This document shows positions 38,513 through 47,447 of a DNA stretch of 64,000 nt, piece after piece. A program made the position numbers and the translations under genes. The notes below the pieces were generated by a model. The model was not told the origin of the DNA and did not search any database. It was given only the letters and a program-made list of their open reading frames with translations. The stretch comes from Sagittula stellata E-37 (GTDB taxonomy: Bacteria; Pseudomonadota; Alphaproteobacteria; Rhodobacterales; Rhodobacteraceae). The stretch is taken from NCBI RefSeq assembly GCF_039724765.1, contig NZ_CP155729.1:1993501-2057500 (forward strand). The letters run 5' to 3'. Each line of letters starts with the position of its first letter. Position 1 is the first letter of the stretch.

Positions 38513-41500
38513 ATGGCTGACTTGGTTCTGGATTGGGGTCTTCTGGGCGCCTACGGCACGGAGCTGACCGACACCGACTTCTTGGGCGGCGGCGTGTCCG
38601 CGACCGTCGACACGGGTGGTGTCGCAGTGGACATCACTTACGATGGGCTCGTGCCCGGCGCGCAGGCTTTCACCTTCAACGCACCTGCCTATGTCGCAGA
38701 CGGTGAAGACTTCGACCCGCAGTCGCACCTGAAGCTCTTCGGGGATGCGGCGGGGCAGCCGCAAGAGACGTCCACGACCACCCTGGATTTCCGTTCGACA
38801 GAGTCCGCGCTTTATACCAACAGCGTGCAGAACGTGTCCTTCCGCCTGAACGACATCGACGCCGGGACCATGGGCGACAAGTCTGACGAGGCTGGCTCCT
38901 TCGAGGACATCGTGACCGTCACCGCCTTCGATATGGCGGGGAACCCCGTTCCGGTGACGATCACTCCGTCGGGCACGGCGGCGGTCTCCGGCTCCACCGT
39001 CGACGGTGAAACACGTTCCGACGACTTCGAGTCGCCGGAGGCGTCCGCGCTCGTCGAAATCGAAGGCCCGATCAGCCAGATCGTGATCGAGTATGCGAAC
39101 GGCGGCGTGTCCGACCAGCGCGTGCTGATCTCCGACATCGAGTTCTCGACCGTGGACGTGGACGGCAACCTGCCGCCAGACGCCGTCGATGACAGCATCA
39201 CAACGGGTGTCGACACACCGGTCACCTTCGACCCGACCGACAACGACACCGATCCGGATGGCGACCCGATCGTCTGCACCACCGTCGGCATTCCGCCGAC
39301 CGGCACCGCCACCCTGAACCCCGACGGCACAGTGACGTACACGCCCGAACCGGGTTTCGAAGGCACCGTGACGTTCGACTACACCGCGGACGACGGCAAC
39401 GGTGGGACCGACACCGGGACCATCACCGTGACCGTGGGCAACCCGGGCAACCAGCCCCCGGTCGCCACCGACGACGATGCCGTCACGGCCGAAGACCAGC
39501 CGGTCACGATCGACGTGCTTTCCAACGACACCGATCCGGAAGACGACACGATCACGATCACGGAAGTCGGCACGCCTGCCAACGGCACGGCGGTCATCGA
39601 TCCCACGACTGGCGGCATCATCTACACGCCGAACGACGGGTTCCTCGGAATCGATACCTTCACCTACACGGTGACGGACGGCACGCCCGGCAACACCTCG
39701 ACCGCCACGGTTAGCGTCGGTGTCACCCCCGACACCGCACCGCCGGCCAACATCCCGCCGGTGGCGATGGACGACATCGTCTCGACCGACCCGGCCACGC
39801 CGATCGTGATCGAGCCGCTGGCCAACGACACCGATGCAGATGTGGGCGACGTGCTGACCGTGACCTCCGTCGGGACGCCTGCCAACGGCACCGCGACGCT
39901 GGACCCGACCACCGGTGAAGTGACCTATACACCCAATGCCGGGTTCATCGGTGTGGAACGCATTCCCTACACCATCGACGATGGCAACGGTGGCACCGAC
40001 TCGGCCGAGATGATCGTGGGTGTCGGCATCGACATTTCCGAAGGCCGCATCGACACCGACGTGTTCCCGGTTCCGCCGGCGCTGCAGCCCTTCGACCCGC
40101 TGAACGGCTTCGACCAGGATCCGGATCCGTCCGACGACCTCGACTCCGAGACCGGCACCTCGGGTGCGGACTTGATCTCGACCGGGGATGACGACGACAC
40201 CATCGTTGCGGGCGGCGGTGCGGATACCGTGCTTCCGGGCATCGACGACGACCTCGTCGATCTCGGCGGCGGCAACGATTACTTGTTCGACGTGCAGGGC
40301 GCCGACACGATCTCCGGCGGCCAGGGCAACGACACGATCATCGCAGGTATCGACACCTTCTCCGATTACGAGAACGACGATCCGGCCTTTGCACCGGGCA
40401 GCCCGCTGCGCGATGTGTTCGGCTTCACCAGCGACCCGAACCAGGAAGACGGCCGTGACTCTGTCGACGGTGAAGGCGGCGACGACTACATCGAAACCGG
40501 CGACGACCGCGACACCATCACGGGCGGCGGCGGCAACGACACCATCGACGGCGGCATCGACGATGACCTGATCCGTGGCAACCAGGGCGACGACTCGCTG
40601 ATTGGTGGTCACGGCTCCGACACCATCGATGGCGGTCAGGGCAACGATTACATCGACGGCTCCAACATCGCCTCGCTTGAACTGACCGATGATATCGACG
40701 TCAACACCGAGAACGACCGTGACCTGCTGCAAGGCTTCCTTGGCAACGACACGATCTACGGTGGCGATGACGACGACACGCTGCAGGGCGGTTCGGGCGA
40801 CGATTACCTCGACGGTGGCATCGACGACGACGAGATCTCCGGCGGCAGGGACAACGACACGCTGATCGGCGGCCAAGGCAACGACACGCTGAACGGCGGC
40901 GCGGGGATGGACGACATCCAGGGTGGGTCCGACCGCGACGTGATCTTTGTCGACAGCGCGGCGCATGGTATCGGCGACACCGTGGACGGTGGCTCCGGCG
41001 GCTTCGTCGATGTGGCCGACCCGGAAGATGCACCGAACCAGGACTACGATATCCTGAACCTGTCCGGTGTCGGCCGGCAGGACATCGACTGGCGCCTGAC
41101 CAATGTGACGACGGACTCCAACGGCAACGGCATCGACGGTACGGTCGAGTTCCTCGACGGTTCCGGCGCCGTGACCGGCACCATGGACTTCTTCGAGATC
41201 GAGGAAGTCGTGCCCTGCTTCACCCCCGGCACGCTGATCGCCACCCCGCGCGGCGAACGGCTGGTCGAGGACCTGAAGGTCGGCGACCGGGTCATCACCC
41301 GGGACAACGGCATCCAGGAAATCATGTGGGTCGGTCGCAAGGACCTGACCGGCCACGACCTGGCGCGCAAGCCGCACCTGAGTCCGGTGCTGATCAAGCA
41401 AGGGGCTCTGGGCAACAACCTGCCCGAGCATGACACGCTGGTGTCTCCGAACCACCGTGTGCTGGTGGCAAACGACAAGACCGCCCTCTACTTCGAAGAG

Positions 41501-41797
41501 CGTGAAGTCCTTGTCGCCGCCAAGCACCTGCTGGGTCTGGATGGCGTCGAAGAGGTGGAAGTGGGCTCTGTTTCCTACATCCACATCATGTTCGAGCAGC
41601 ATGAGGTCGTGCTTTCGAACGGCGCATGGACCGAGAGCTTCCAGCCCGGCGACTACAGCCTTGCCGGTATCGGCAACGCGCAGCGTCAGGAAATCCTGGA
41701 ACTGTTCCCGGAACTGGCCGAAGCGGACGGCATCAAGGCCTACGCCTCTGCCCGCCGCTCGCTGAAAAAGCACGAGGCCGCGCTGCTGACACGCTGA
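38513..41797 (+). CDS. Large secreted protein: beta domain, three Ig/cadherin-like repeats, RTX block, Hint domain
   Basis: 1094 residues; ATG 38513 follows AAGGG by eight bases. Residues 1-215 form an unrecognised beta-rich domain. Three tandem tandem-95/Ig-like repeats lie at about 219-311, 313-405 and 413-506, each beginning PPVAxDD-like and containing NGTAxxDPTTGxxxYTPxxGFxG. RTX nonapeptides (GGxGNDTIxGG) run from about 548 to 813. A Hint_2 domain starts at Cys902 (CFTPGTLIATPRGERLVEDL) with SPNHRVLV as its B block and HIMFEQHEVVLSNG, then about 60 residues of tail. There is no signal peptide, consistent with type I secretion, but no exporter is adjacent. The Hint domain may cleave or ligate the chain. 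A terminator follows. Confidence 0.85.
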   Translation: MADLVLDWGLLGAYGTELTDTDFLGGGVSATVDTGGVAVDITYDGLVPGAQAFTFNAPAYVADGEDFDPQSHLKLFGDAAGQPQETSTTTLDFRSTESALYTNSVQNVSFRLNDIDAGTMGDKSDEAGSFEDIVTVTAFDMAGNPVPVTITPSGTAAVSGSTVDGETRSDDFESPEASALVEIEGPISQIVIEYANGGVSDQRVLISDIEFSTVDVDGNLPPDAVDDSITTGVDTPVTFDPTDNDTDPDGDPIVCTTVGIPPTGTATLNPDGTVTYTPEPGFEGTVTFDYTADDGNGGTDTGTITVTVGNPGNQPPVATDDDAVTAEDQPVTIDVLSNDTDPEDDTITITEVGTPANGTAVIDPTTGGIIYTPNDGFLGIDTFTYTVTDGTPGNTSTATVSVGVTPDTAPPANIPPVAMDDIVSTDPATPIVIEPLANDTDADVGDVLTVTSVGTPANGTATLDPTTGEVTYTPNAGFIGVERIPYTIDDGNGGTDSAEMIVGVGIDISEGRIDTDVFPVPPALQPFDPLNGFDQDPDPSDDLDSETGTSGADLISTGDDDDTIVAGGGADTVLPGIDDDLVDLGGGNDYLFDVQGADTISGGQGNDTIIAGIDTFSDYENDDPAFAPGSPLRDVFGFTSDPNQEDGRDSVDGEGGDDYIETGDDRDTITGGGGNDTIDGGIDDDLIRGNQGDDSLIGGHGSDTIDGGQGNDYIDGSNIASLELTDDIDVNTENDRDLLQGFLGNDTIYGGDDDDTLQGGSGDDYLDGGIDDDEISGGRDNDTLIGGQGNDTLNGGAGMDDIQGGSDRDVIFVDSAAHGIGDTVDGGSGGFVDVADPEDAPNQDYDILNLSGVGRQDIDWRLTNVTTDSNGNGIDGTVEFLDGSGAVTGTMDFFEIEEVVPCFTPGTLIATPRGERLVEDLKVGDRVITRDNGIQEIMWVGRKDLTGHDLARKPHLSPVLIKQGALGNNLPEHDTLVSPNHRVLVANDKTALYFEEREVLVAAKHLLGLDGVEEVEVGSVSYIHIMFEQHEVVLSNGAWTESFQPGDYSLAGIGNAQRQEILELFPELAEADGIKAYASARRSLKKHEAALLTR

Positions 41798-41837
41798 ACG
41801 ACATATGCAGCCATCACTGCGAAAGCGGCGATAGGAG

Positions 41838-41864
41838 AAGGGCGGCCATTGAGCCGCCCTTTTT
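41838..41864 (+). terminator. Rho-independent terminator after the Hint-RTX gene
   Basis: AAGGGCGGC at 41838-41846 and GCCGCCCTT at 41853-41861 with a 6-base loop, then TTT: a strong terminator 41 bases past the stop. Confidence 0.9.
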
Positions 41865-41942
41865 CTTTCCGAGGGTTTTATTGAAAATCAATAGTTTAAC
41901 CGGATCGCAAGTTCTGTTCTTCAAGTTGGACGCGGGCTGAAG

Positions 41943-42344
41943 ATGGCTGAACCGATGGCGAAAACAGACAAACACTGCCTTATCGTGGACGATCAGGAAT
42001 TCGACAGGCGCATGATGCGTCGTGTCTTTGCCAAGCAGTGCCCGAATGTGCCGCTGCTCGTCGCTCGCGACCTGAAGGAGGCCCGCGAACGGCTGCGGGC
42101 AGGGCAGATCTCCATCGTCTTCCTGGACAACGCCCTGCCGGATGGCATGGGCGTCGATCTGGTTCAGGAAATGGCCAACGACAAGGCGTTGAAAGGGGTG
42201 CCGGTGGTGATCGTCAGCGACTTCCCGTCACCCTTCATGTACGCAAAAGCGAAGGCCGCCAATGTCTGCGAAGTCTGGGCAAAGCGGGATTTCGTCGGGC
42301 CATCAGTGCAACGGGTGATGACCCGTCATGCGCGGCTGAGCTGA
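41943..42344 (+). CDS. Stand-alone receiver-domain response regulator
   Basis: 133 residues, almost nothing but a receiver: acidic pair Asp16/Asp17 (CLIVDDQEFDR), phospho-acceptor Asp62 (VFLDNALPDGMG), Ser92 and Lys114 (WAKRD). No output domain, like CheY or DivK types. The start could also be ATG 41955. The motif order (VDDxxFDRxMM, LPDGxG) is very like the 22793-23422 protein. An inverted repeat ATTGA-AAA-TCAAT at 41880-41892 and TTTAACCGG lie upstream and may be control elements. Cognate kinase not visible. Confidence 0.88.
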   Translation: MAEPMAKTDKHCLIVDDQEFDRRMMRRVFAKQCPNVPLLVARDLKEARERLRAGQISIVFLDNALPDGMGVDLVQEMANDKALKGVPVVIVSDFPSPFMYAKAKAANVCEVWAKRDFVGPSVQRVMTRHARLS

Positions 42345-42371
42345 TCTAGGGAGTGGCCGTGTCGTCCCGAC

Positions 42372-42995
42372 CTACTCGGCCGGGACACTCAGCTTTTGTG
42401 GGGGACCGCCACGCCATGCGTCCCAGGCTTCTGGCGTGTCCAGGTCGATCAGCGCCCGCTCGTCAGCCAGCGCGATCCGGCGCAGTCGATGCGCATTCGC
42501 CGTCAGGATGTCCCGCGCCCCTTGGTCGCCCGTAAGTTGCAGGATGGCGGAGAAGCAGTTGGCTGGAAACAGCACCGGGTGACCCGGTGTTCCGTCCGCT
42601 GCGGTTGCCTGCTGCAGCATCGGGTAGGGCGTGGCGCGGAAACCCTCGATCAGGAGCGAGATATCCTCCGTCTCGATCTCTGGCATGTCTGCGGGCAACA
42701 CGATGACCGCCTTCATGCCGCGCGGCAGCATCGCGACGCCACGGCGAAGCGAGGCCGACATGCCGAGCTCCGCATCCGGAACGCCGACAAGTTGAACAGG
42801 CAAACCGGCCAGCGTCTCGGCCCTCGGGTGATCGTAATCCGGCAACGTCACGCAGACGTGCGCGCCGGTGGCCATGGCTGTCTGCGCCTGACGGCGCAGC
42901 AAGGGCTCACCCGAAACGACTTCGGTGAGCTTGTCTCTGCCGCGCATTCGGGAACTTGTACCGGCGGCGGGAATCAGGATGGCGATGTCTTGCAT
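42372..42995 (-). CDS. MobA/MocA-like nucleotidyltransferase
   Basis: 207 residues with the NTP-transferase N-terminal motif LIPAAGTSSRMRGRDKLTE (LxxAGxSxRMGxxKxL type) and VIVLPADMPEIETEDI (DMP metal-binding motif). GTPGHPVLFP matches the MocA/MobA-like family that attaches CMP or GMP to molybdopterin. It probably makes molybdopterin cytosine dinucleotide or a related cofactor. ATG 42995 (MQDIAILIPAAG) is the natural start. Molybdenum enzymes are not adjacent, though moaA occurs at 53 kb. Confidence 0.8.
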   Translation of the reverse strand: MQDIAILIPAAGTSSRMRGRDKLTEVVSGEPLLRRQAQTAMATGAHVCVTLPDYDHPRAETLAGLPVQLVGVPDAELGMSASLRRGVAMLPRGMKAVIVLPADMPEIETEDISLLIEGFRATPYPMLQQATAADGTPGHPVLFPANCFSAILQLTGDQGARDILTANAHRLRRIALADERALIDLDTPEAWDAWRGGPPQKLSVPAE

Positions 42996-43503
42996 GACGA
43001 AGGATATAACGGCGAGCTGTTTGAAAAGACAGAAAATTCGTCGCTGCACCCGCACCGGTTGTGTGCTGCATTGCAGAAATCAAGTCCGGCAGAATATTGT
43101 CTGTGCGTCCATGCAACGGCAATTCGGCCTTGTTTCAACAGCGAAGCCGGGCGCCGTAACCGTCGAAACGAACGGTGCAGGAAGCAACTCTGCCGTGCAT
43201 CTTCGCCATGTTGATTTTGCCGTTCGAGGTGCTGAGGCCGCATGCCAAGTGGCGCCGAACGTGAGTCTTGATTGTTCAGGCAACATGGCGTCCGTCCAAC
43301 CGAGCCTTGGAAGGTGGTGAGGACGGATGAGCCAACGACGCGACTATTAATCGTCACGAGACGGCCGGCGGACCTCGCGGCGCTTTGCCCGACCGGTGCG
43401 ACCGAGCTTGAACGGGACATCAGCCGTGACCCGTACCAAAGCGCCGCAGGGTGTCGCGACAACAGGGCTGGGCAACCGCTGCCGACGTGTTACCTCTGCA
43501 TGG
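42996..43503. other. Divergent intergenic region
   Basis: About 508 bp between the MobA-like gene (minus) and DUF2254 (plus). I see no gene with coding character; possible promoters for both directions lie here but none is clear. AT-richer near 42995-43110. Confidence 0.4.
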
Positions 43504-44790
43504 ATGAAATCTTTGTTCTCTCTCCCAAAAAAGGCGGTGCGCGTGCTGCGTGGCCACCTTCGGCGCCTCTGGGTGCGTGTGACTGTCTTCGGCTTGCTGG
43601 CAGTGGCCGTGATCCCCTTGTCGCAACTCGTGGAACGGATCCTGCCGGAAGAGTGGCAAAGCCTGATCGCGGGGGCCTCCGTCGACCGGCTGCTGGACAT
43701 CATCGCGGCGGCCATGTTGACGGTCACGACGTTCTCGCTGACGGTGATGGTTTCGACGAACCATGCCACCGCCTCGCAATTTACGCCACGGTTGCAACAG
43801 CTTATCCGGCAGGACACGGTCACGCAGAACACGCTGGCCACCTTCATCGGCAGCTATGTCTACGCGTTGACTGCGATTGTGCTGCGCGAGGTGAGCTATA
43901 TCGGGGACGAAAAGGCGCTGGTGATGTTCGGCGTCACGGTCTTCATGCTGGCGCTGATTGTCTGGTCGCTGATCCGCTGGATGCAGCACCTGCAGTCGCT
44001 GGGCAGCCTCATCAGTTCCGCCCGGCAGGTCGAAGACAAGACCGCGCTCCAGTTCCGGCAGCGGCTCGACACGCCGTGCCTCGGCGCGGTGCCGTTGACC
44101 GAAGAGGTGCCCGAGGACGGTTTCGTCGTCATCGCCCCTGAAACCGGTTACGTCCAGATGATCCATCCCGAGCCGCTTCAGACCTTGGCAGAGGAGTTGA
44201 ACTGCGACATCTATCTGCTTGCCGAGATTGGAGATTTCGTCTTTCTGAGGTCTCCGCTTGCCAAGGTCTGCGGCGCGTCCGACCTGGATGAGGACACGCG
44301 CAAACGGCTGTCCAACGCGCTGCATTCCAACATCGTCATCGGGGACGAGCGCACCTACGATCAGGACCCTCGTTTCGGGTTGATGACCATGGCGCAGATC
44401 GGGTCGAAGGCGCTGTCGCCGGGGATCAACGATCCGGGTACGGCGATCGACGTGATCAACCGGTGTGGGCGGATCCTGTCGGCGTATCGGGATGAGACGG
44501 AGGGTGATGGGGAGGCGCTGCACCCCCGGTTGCATGTCCGTCCGCTGGATGCCGAGGTGCTGATCGGCGACGCGTTCGATTCGGTGGCCCGGGACGGGGC
44601 AGCGGTGCGCGAGGTGCAGGAGCGTCTGCAGAAGGTGCTGGGCGGTCTCATGCGCCATCCGGATCCGGAGCTTTCGGAGGCCGCGCAATCGCGGGCGGAC
44701 GAGTATCTGGAGCGGGCGAAACAGGCCCTCGACTGGGCGCAGGACCGCCAGCGGCTGGAACGGGCGGCGGAGCGGAGGGAAGGCGGCTGA
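43504..44790 (+). CDS. DUF2254 family membrane protein
   Basis: About 428 residues from ATG 43504 (MKSLFSLPKKAVRVLRG). Four N-terminal membrane helices (to about 165) are followed by a large soluble part. Signature stretches TTFSLTVMVSTNHATASQFTPR and LSPGINDPGTAIDVINRCGR are characteristic of DUF2254. Function unknown; predicted inner membrane. An in-frame upstream ATG at 43396 would add 36 arginine-rich residues that look less natural; no clear ribosome-binding site precedes either. Confidence 0.85.
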   Translation: MKSLFSLPKKAVRVLRGHLRRLWVRVTVFGLLAVAVIPLSQLVERILPEEWQSLIAGASVDRLLDIIAAAMLTVTTFSLTVMVSTNHATASQFTPRLQQLIRQDTVTQNTLATFIGSYVYALTAIVLREVSYIGDEKALVMFGVTVFMLALIVWSLIRWMQHLQSLGSLISSARQVEDKTALQFRQRLDTPCLGAVPLTEEVPEDGFVVIAPETGYVQMIHPEPLQTLAEELNCDIYLLAEIGDFVFLRSPLAKVCGASDLDEDTRKRLSNALHSNIVIGDERTYDQDPRFGLMTMAQIGSKALSPGINDPGTAIDVINRCGRILSAYRDETEGDGEALHPRLHVRPLDAEVLIGDAFDSVARDGAAVREVQERLQKVLGGLMRHPDPELSEAAQSRADEYLERAKQALDWAQDRQRLERAAERREGG

Positions 44791-45357
44791 GGCATTTTTC
44801 ACGGTGAATAAACGCTAGGGCAGAAGACCTTACGTCAGGCGGATGATATTCTGTGGCTGTCGCGGGGGAGTGTTCCCGATGTGGGCTTTTTTGGCTGCCG
44901 TTGCCTTTTCTTTCCCGTGTTAATCCCCCGCGTCACCCTCAGGACGTACCGAGAAGACGATCGTCCGGCCAGTGAGCGAAAGCTGGCCGGACGGTTCGTT
45001 TCCTGCCGGTCCGGAGGGTGGGTCCGACGGGAGGGCGCGTTGGATCATCGGAACACCAAGCCACGAAACGCCCGTCATGCGGACGTGGACGGTGGCGCGG
45101 TTAACCCGGCGCCCGGTGCGGGCAAGACCTGTTGAAATGTGGTGAACACGGGAGGGTCGGTAACCCTTCGTTCACGAAGGTTATCGCGCTGTAAGGGGTG
45201 AAACGGCCGTTTCGACCCCTCGAACCGGCCGGTTGTTAACCATTTGCGCCGCAGTGCGGCGGAATTCCCTTGCGATGCGGTTAACGGCGGTTTTGTCGCA
45301 GCCGGACGGCGCGCCGGAGTGAAACTCCGGCCTACGGAATGTCGCGCACGGCGGTTG
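44791..45357. other. Palindrome-dense intergenic region
   Basis: About 567 bp between DUF2254 and the convergent CNNM gene. It holds at least six inverted repeats: an 11-bp stem at 44962-44993, CCTTCG/CGAAGG at 45165-45180, a near-perfect 25-bp palindrome at 45195-45219, the perfect 12-mer AACCGGCCGGTT at 45223-45234, CGCCGC-AGT-GCGGCG at 45247-45261, and GCCGGAGT-GAA-ACTCCGGC at 45313-45331. GTTAAC occurs near 45101, 45235 and 45278, and TTAACCAT (a CtrA half-site) at 45236-45243. No gene seen. Confidence 0.6.
45236..45243 (+). promoter_or_regulatory. TTAACCAT, possible CtrA half-site
   Basis: The sequence TTAACCAT matches a half-site found at CtrA-controlled promoters of alphaproteobacteria. 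It sits between two palindromes and just upstream of nothing that is transcribed rightward except antisense to the CNNM gene's tail, so its relevance is doubtful. Confidence 0.2.
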
Positions 45358-46665
45358 TCAGAGCGGCATGATCTTCAGCTTGGTGATGCGGTTGTTTTCG
45401 CGCGCGAGGACCTCGAACCGGAACCCGTGGAAGCTGAACACCTGGCCGACCGTCGGGATCACCTGCGACTCGTAGATCACCAGACCGGCGACGGTATTGG
45501 CCTCGTCGTCGGGCAGGATGAAATCGGTGGCGCGGTTGAAATCGCGGATCGTCATGTTGCCGTCGACCAGATACTGCCCGTCGTCTGTGAGCAGGAACTG
45601 GCTGTCCGCCTTGGGATCGTGTTCGTCCGCGATCTCGCCCACGATTTCCTCGAGGATGTCCTCAAGCGTGATGAGACCCTTCAACGAGCCATATTCGTCC
45701 ACCACCAGCGCGAAGTGGGTCCGGCGGCGCAGGAACTGGCGCATCTGGTCGTCCAGCGCGGTTGTGTCGGGCACGAAGTAGGGCTTCATCATCACGTCGG
45801 TGACCTTGAAGCCCGCCAGCGCCTCGGCGATGTCCTTTTCGCCGGTGGTCAGCTTGTACATGGCGCGCAGCAGGTCCTTGGCGTGGATCATGCCGATGAT
45901 GTTCTCCGGGTCGCCACGGAAGACGGGCAGACGGGTATGGCTCGATTCGAGGCACTGCTGGAGGATGTCCTGCGGCGGCGTGTCGGCGTCGATCATCTCG
46001 ATGTTGGAGCGGTGGAGCATGATCTCTTCGACCGTGCGGTCGCCGAGGTCCAGCGCGCCAAGGATGCGGTCGCGGTCTTCCTTCTGCACCACGCCTTCGG
46101 AGTGGCCGAGTTGCAGCGCGCCGGCGATCTCTTCGCGGACGGCGAGGATCTGACTGTCGGGATCTGTCTGCACGCCGAACACGCGCAGCACGCCCCGGAC
46201 CAGCAGGCGCACGGCGGAGACCACCGGCGCGAACAGCCGGATGACGAGCGCGATGGGCGTCGCGACCCGGGCGGCGGCGGTTTCGGGGTTGGTGATGGCG
46301 TAGGTCTTGGGCAGCACTTCGGCGAAGATCAGCACGAGCAGCGTCATGAAGAGCGTGGCCCAGGCGACACCGCTGTCCCCGAAGAGGTTGGTGAACAGCG
46401 CAGTCGCCAGAGAGGTGGCGAGGATGTTGACCAGGTTGTTGCCCAGAAGGACGGAGCCGATCAGCCGTTCGTTGTCCTCGGTGATCCGCAGAGCGCGCGC
46501 GGCGCCGCTCGATCCCCTGTCCGAGGCGGCGCGCAGTTTCCCGCGCGAGGCGGCGGTCAGCGCGGTTTCCGATCCGGAAAAGAAGGCGGACATCATGATG
46601 AGGCCGAGGATCGCGCCAGACGTGATCCAGAAGGCGGCGTCGAGGGTGCCGGGCTGCGGGTCCAT
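45358..46665 (-). CDS. CNNM/CorC-type haemolysin-related transporter
   Basis: 435 residues: an N-terminal DUF21/CNNM membrane domain (to about 150; SAFFSGSETALTAASRGKL is the signature), a pair of CBS domains (about 200-330; HTRLPVFRGDPENIIGMIH and FALVVDEYGSLKGLITLEDILEEIVGEI) and a C-terminal CorC/HlyC domain. Such proteins are linked to magnesium or cobalt efflux. Start ATG 46665 (MDPQPGTLDAAFW) is preceded by GGAGAACACCCCCC. It diverges from a hydrolase gene. Confidence 0.9.
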   Translation of the reverse strand: MDPQPGTLDAAFWITSGAILGLIMMSAFFSGSETALTAASRGKLRAASDRGSSGAARALRITEDNERLIGSVLLGNNLVNILATSLATALFTNLFGDSGVAWATLFMTLLVLIFAEVLPKTYAITNPETAAARVATPIALVIRLFAPVVSAVRLLVRGVLRVFGVQTDPDSQILAVREEIAGALQLGHSEGVVQKEDRDRILGALDLGDRTVEEIMLHRSNIEMIDADTPPQDILQQCLESSHTRLPVFRGDPENIIGMIHAKDLLRAMYKLTTGEKDIAEALAGFKVTDVMMKPYFVPDTTALDDQMRQFLRRRTHFALVVDEYGSLKGLITLEDILEEIVGEIADEHDPKADSQFLLTDDGQYLVDGNMTIRDFNRATDFILPDDEANTVAGLVIYESQVIPTVGQVFSFHGFRFEVLARENNRITKLKIMPL

Positions 46666-46758
46666 GGGGGGTGTTCTCCTTGCTCTGGCCGGTTATGGGT
46701 GTGCTTGCGCGGCGGTTCAAGAGGCGCTTGCCGCGCAAGGCCATGGAAGGAGCATGAC

Positions 46759-47391
46759 GTGACGCGGTTTCTGTTCGACGGCGATGCGGGCGCGCCCGTG
46801 ACGGTGCTTCTGGCGCATGGCGCGGGGGCCGCGATGGACACGCCGTTCATGGCGGGGCTGGCGGCGGCCCTGGCCGGGTGCGGGCTGCGCGTGGCGCGGT
46901 TCGAGTTCGCCTACATGGCGGCGCGCCGGACGGGCGGGCCGAAACGGCCGCCGCCGAAGGTCGAGATGCTGTGCGGGGAATACGCGGCGGCGCTGGCCGA
47001 TCTGCCGAATGGCGCCCGGGTGGTCATCGGCGGCAAGTCGATGGGCGGGCGCGTGGCGTCGCTGATCGCCGATGAGGCGTTTGCGGCGGGGCGGATCGCG
47101 GGGCTTGCGTGCTTTGGCTATCCGTTCCACCCGCAGGGCAAGCCGGAGAAGCTGCGCACCGAACACCTTGTCGGGCTGCGGACGCCGGCGCTGATCTGCC
47201 AGGGCACCCGCGACCCGTTCGGTACGGAGCAGGAGGTGGCGGGCTACGCCTTGTCCGAGCGTATCGCGCTGCACTGGCTGGCGGACGGCGACCACGATTT
47301 CGCGCCGCGCAAACGGGTGACAGGGCTGACGCAGGCGGATCACCTGAGCGACGCCGCGCGGGCCTGTGCCGGGTGGATCGGGGCGCTTTGA
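46759..47391 (+). CDS. Alpha/beta-hydrolase of the KANSL3/TEX30-like family
   Basis: 210 residues, GTG start at 46759 with GGAAGGAG seven bases upstream; the nearer ATG at 46754 runs straight into a stop. The nucleophile elbow is GGKSMGGR. LLAHGAGAAMDTPFM and LWLADGDHDFAPRKR-type text (ADGDHDFAPR, catalytic His) complete the triad with an Asp in GTRDPFG. Cytoplasmic hydrolase of unknown substrate; the family is sometimes named by a dienelactone-hydrolase-like fold. Confidence 0.85.
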   Translation: MTRFLFDGDAGAPVTVLLAHGAGAAMDTPFMAGLAAALAGCGLRVARFEFAYMAARRTGGPKRPPPKVEMLCGEYAAALADLPNGARVVIGGKSMGGRVASLIADEAFAAGRIAGLACFGYPFHPQGKPEKLRTEHLVGLRTPALICQGTRDPFGTEQEVAGYALSERIALHWLADGDHDFAPRKRVTGLTQADHLSDAARACAGWIGAL

Positions 47392-47447
47392 CAGGGGTGT
47401 TTTGACAGGCGCGCTTTGACGAGAGCCGTTGGGGGCCGTCGGGGCGG

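Noticed and set aside
41880..41892. ATTGA-AAA-TCAAT as an FNR box
   Set aside because: FNR sites are TTGAT-N4-ATCAA; the spacing here is three bases and the halves differ, so only an unassigned palindrome is claimed.
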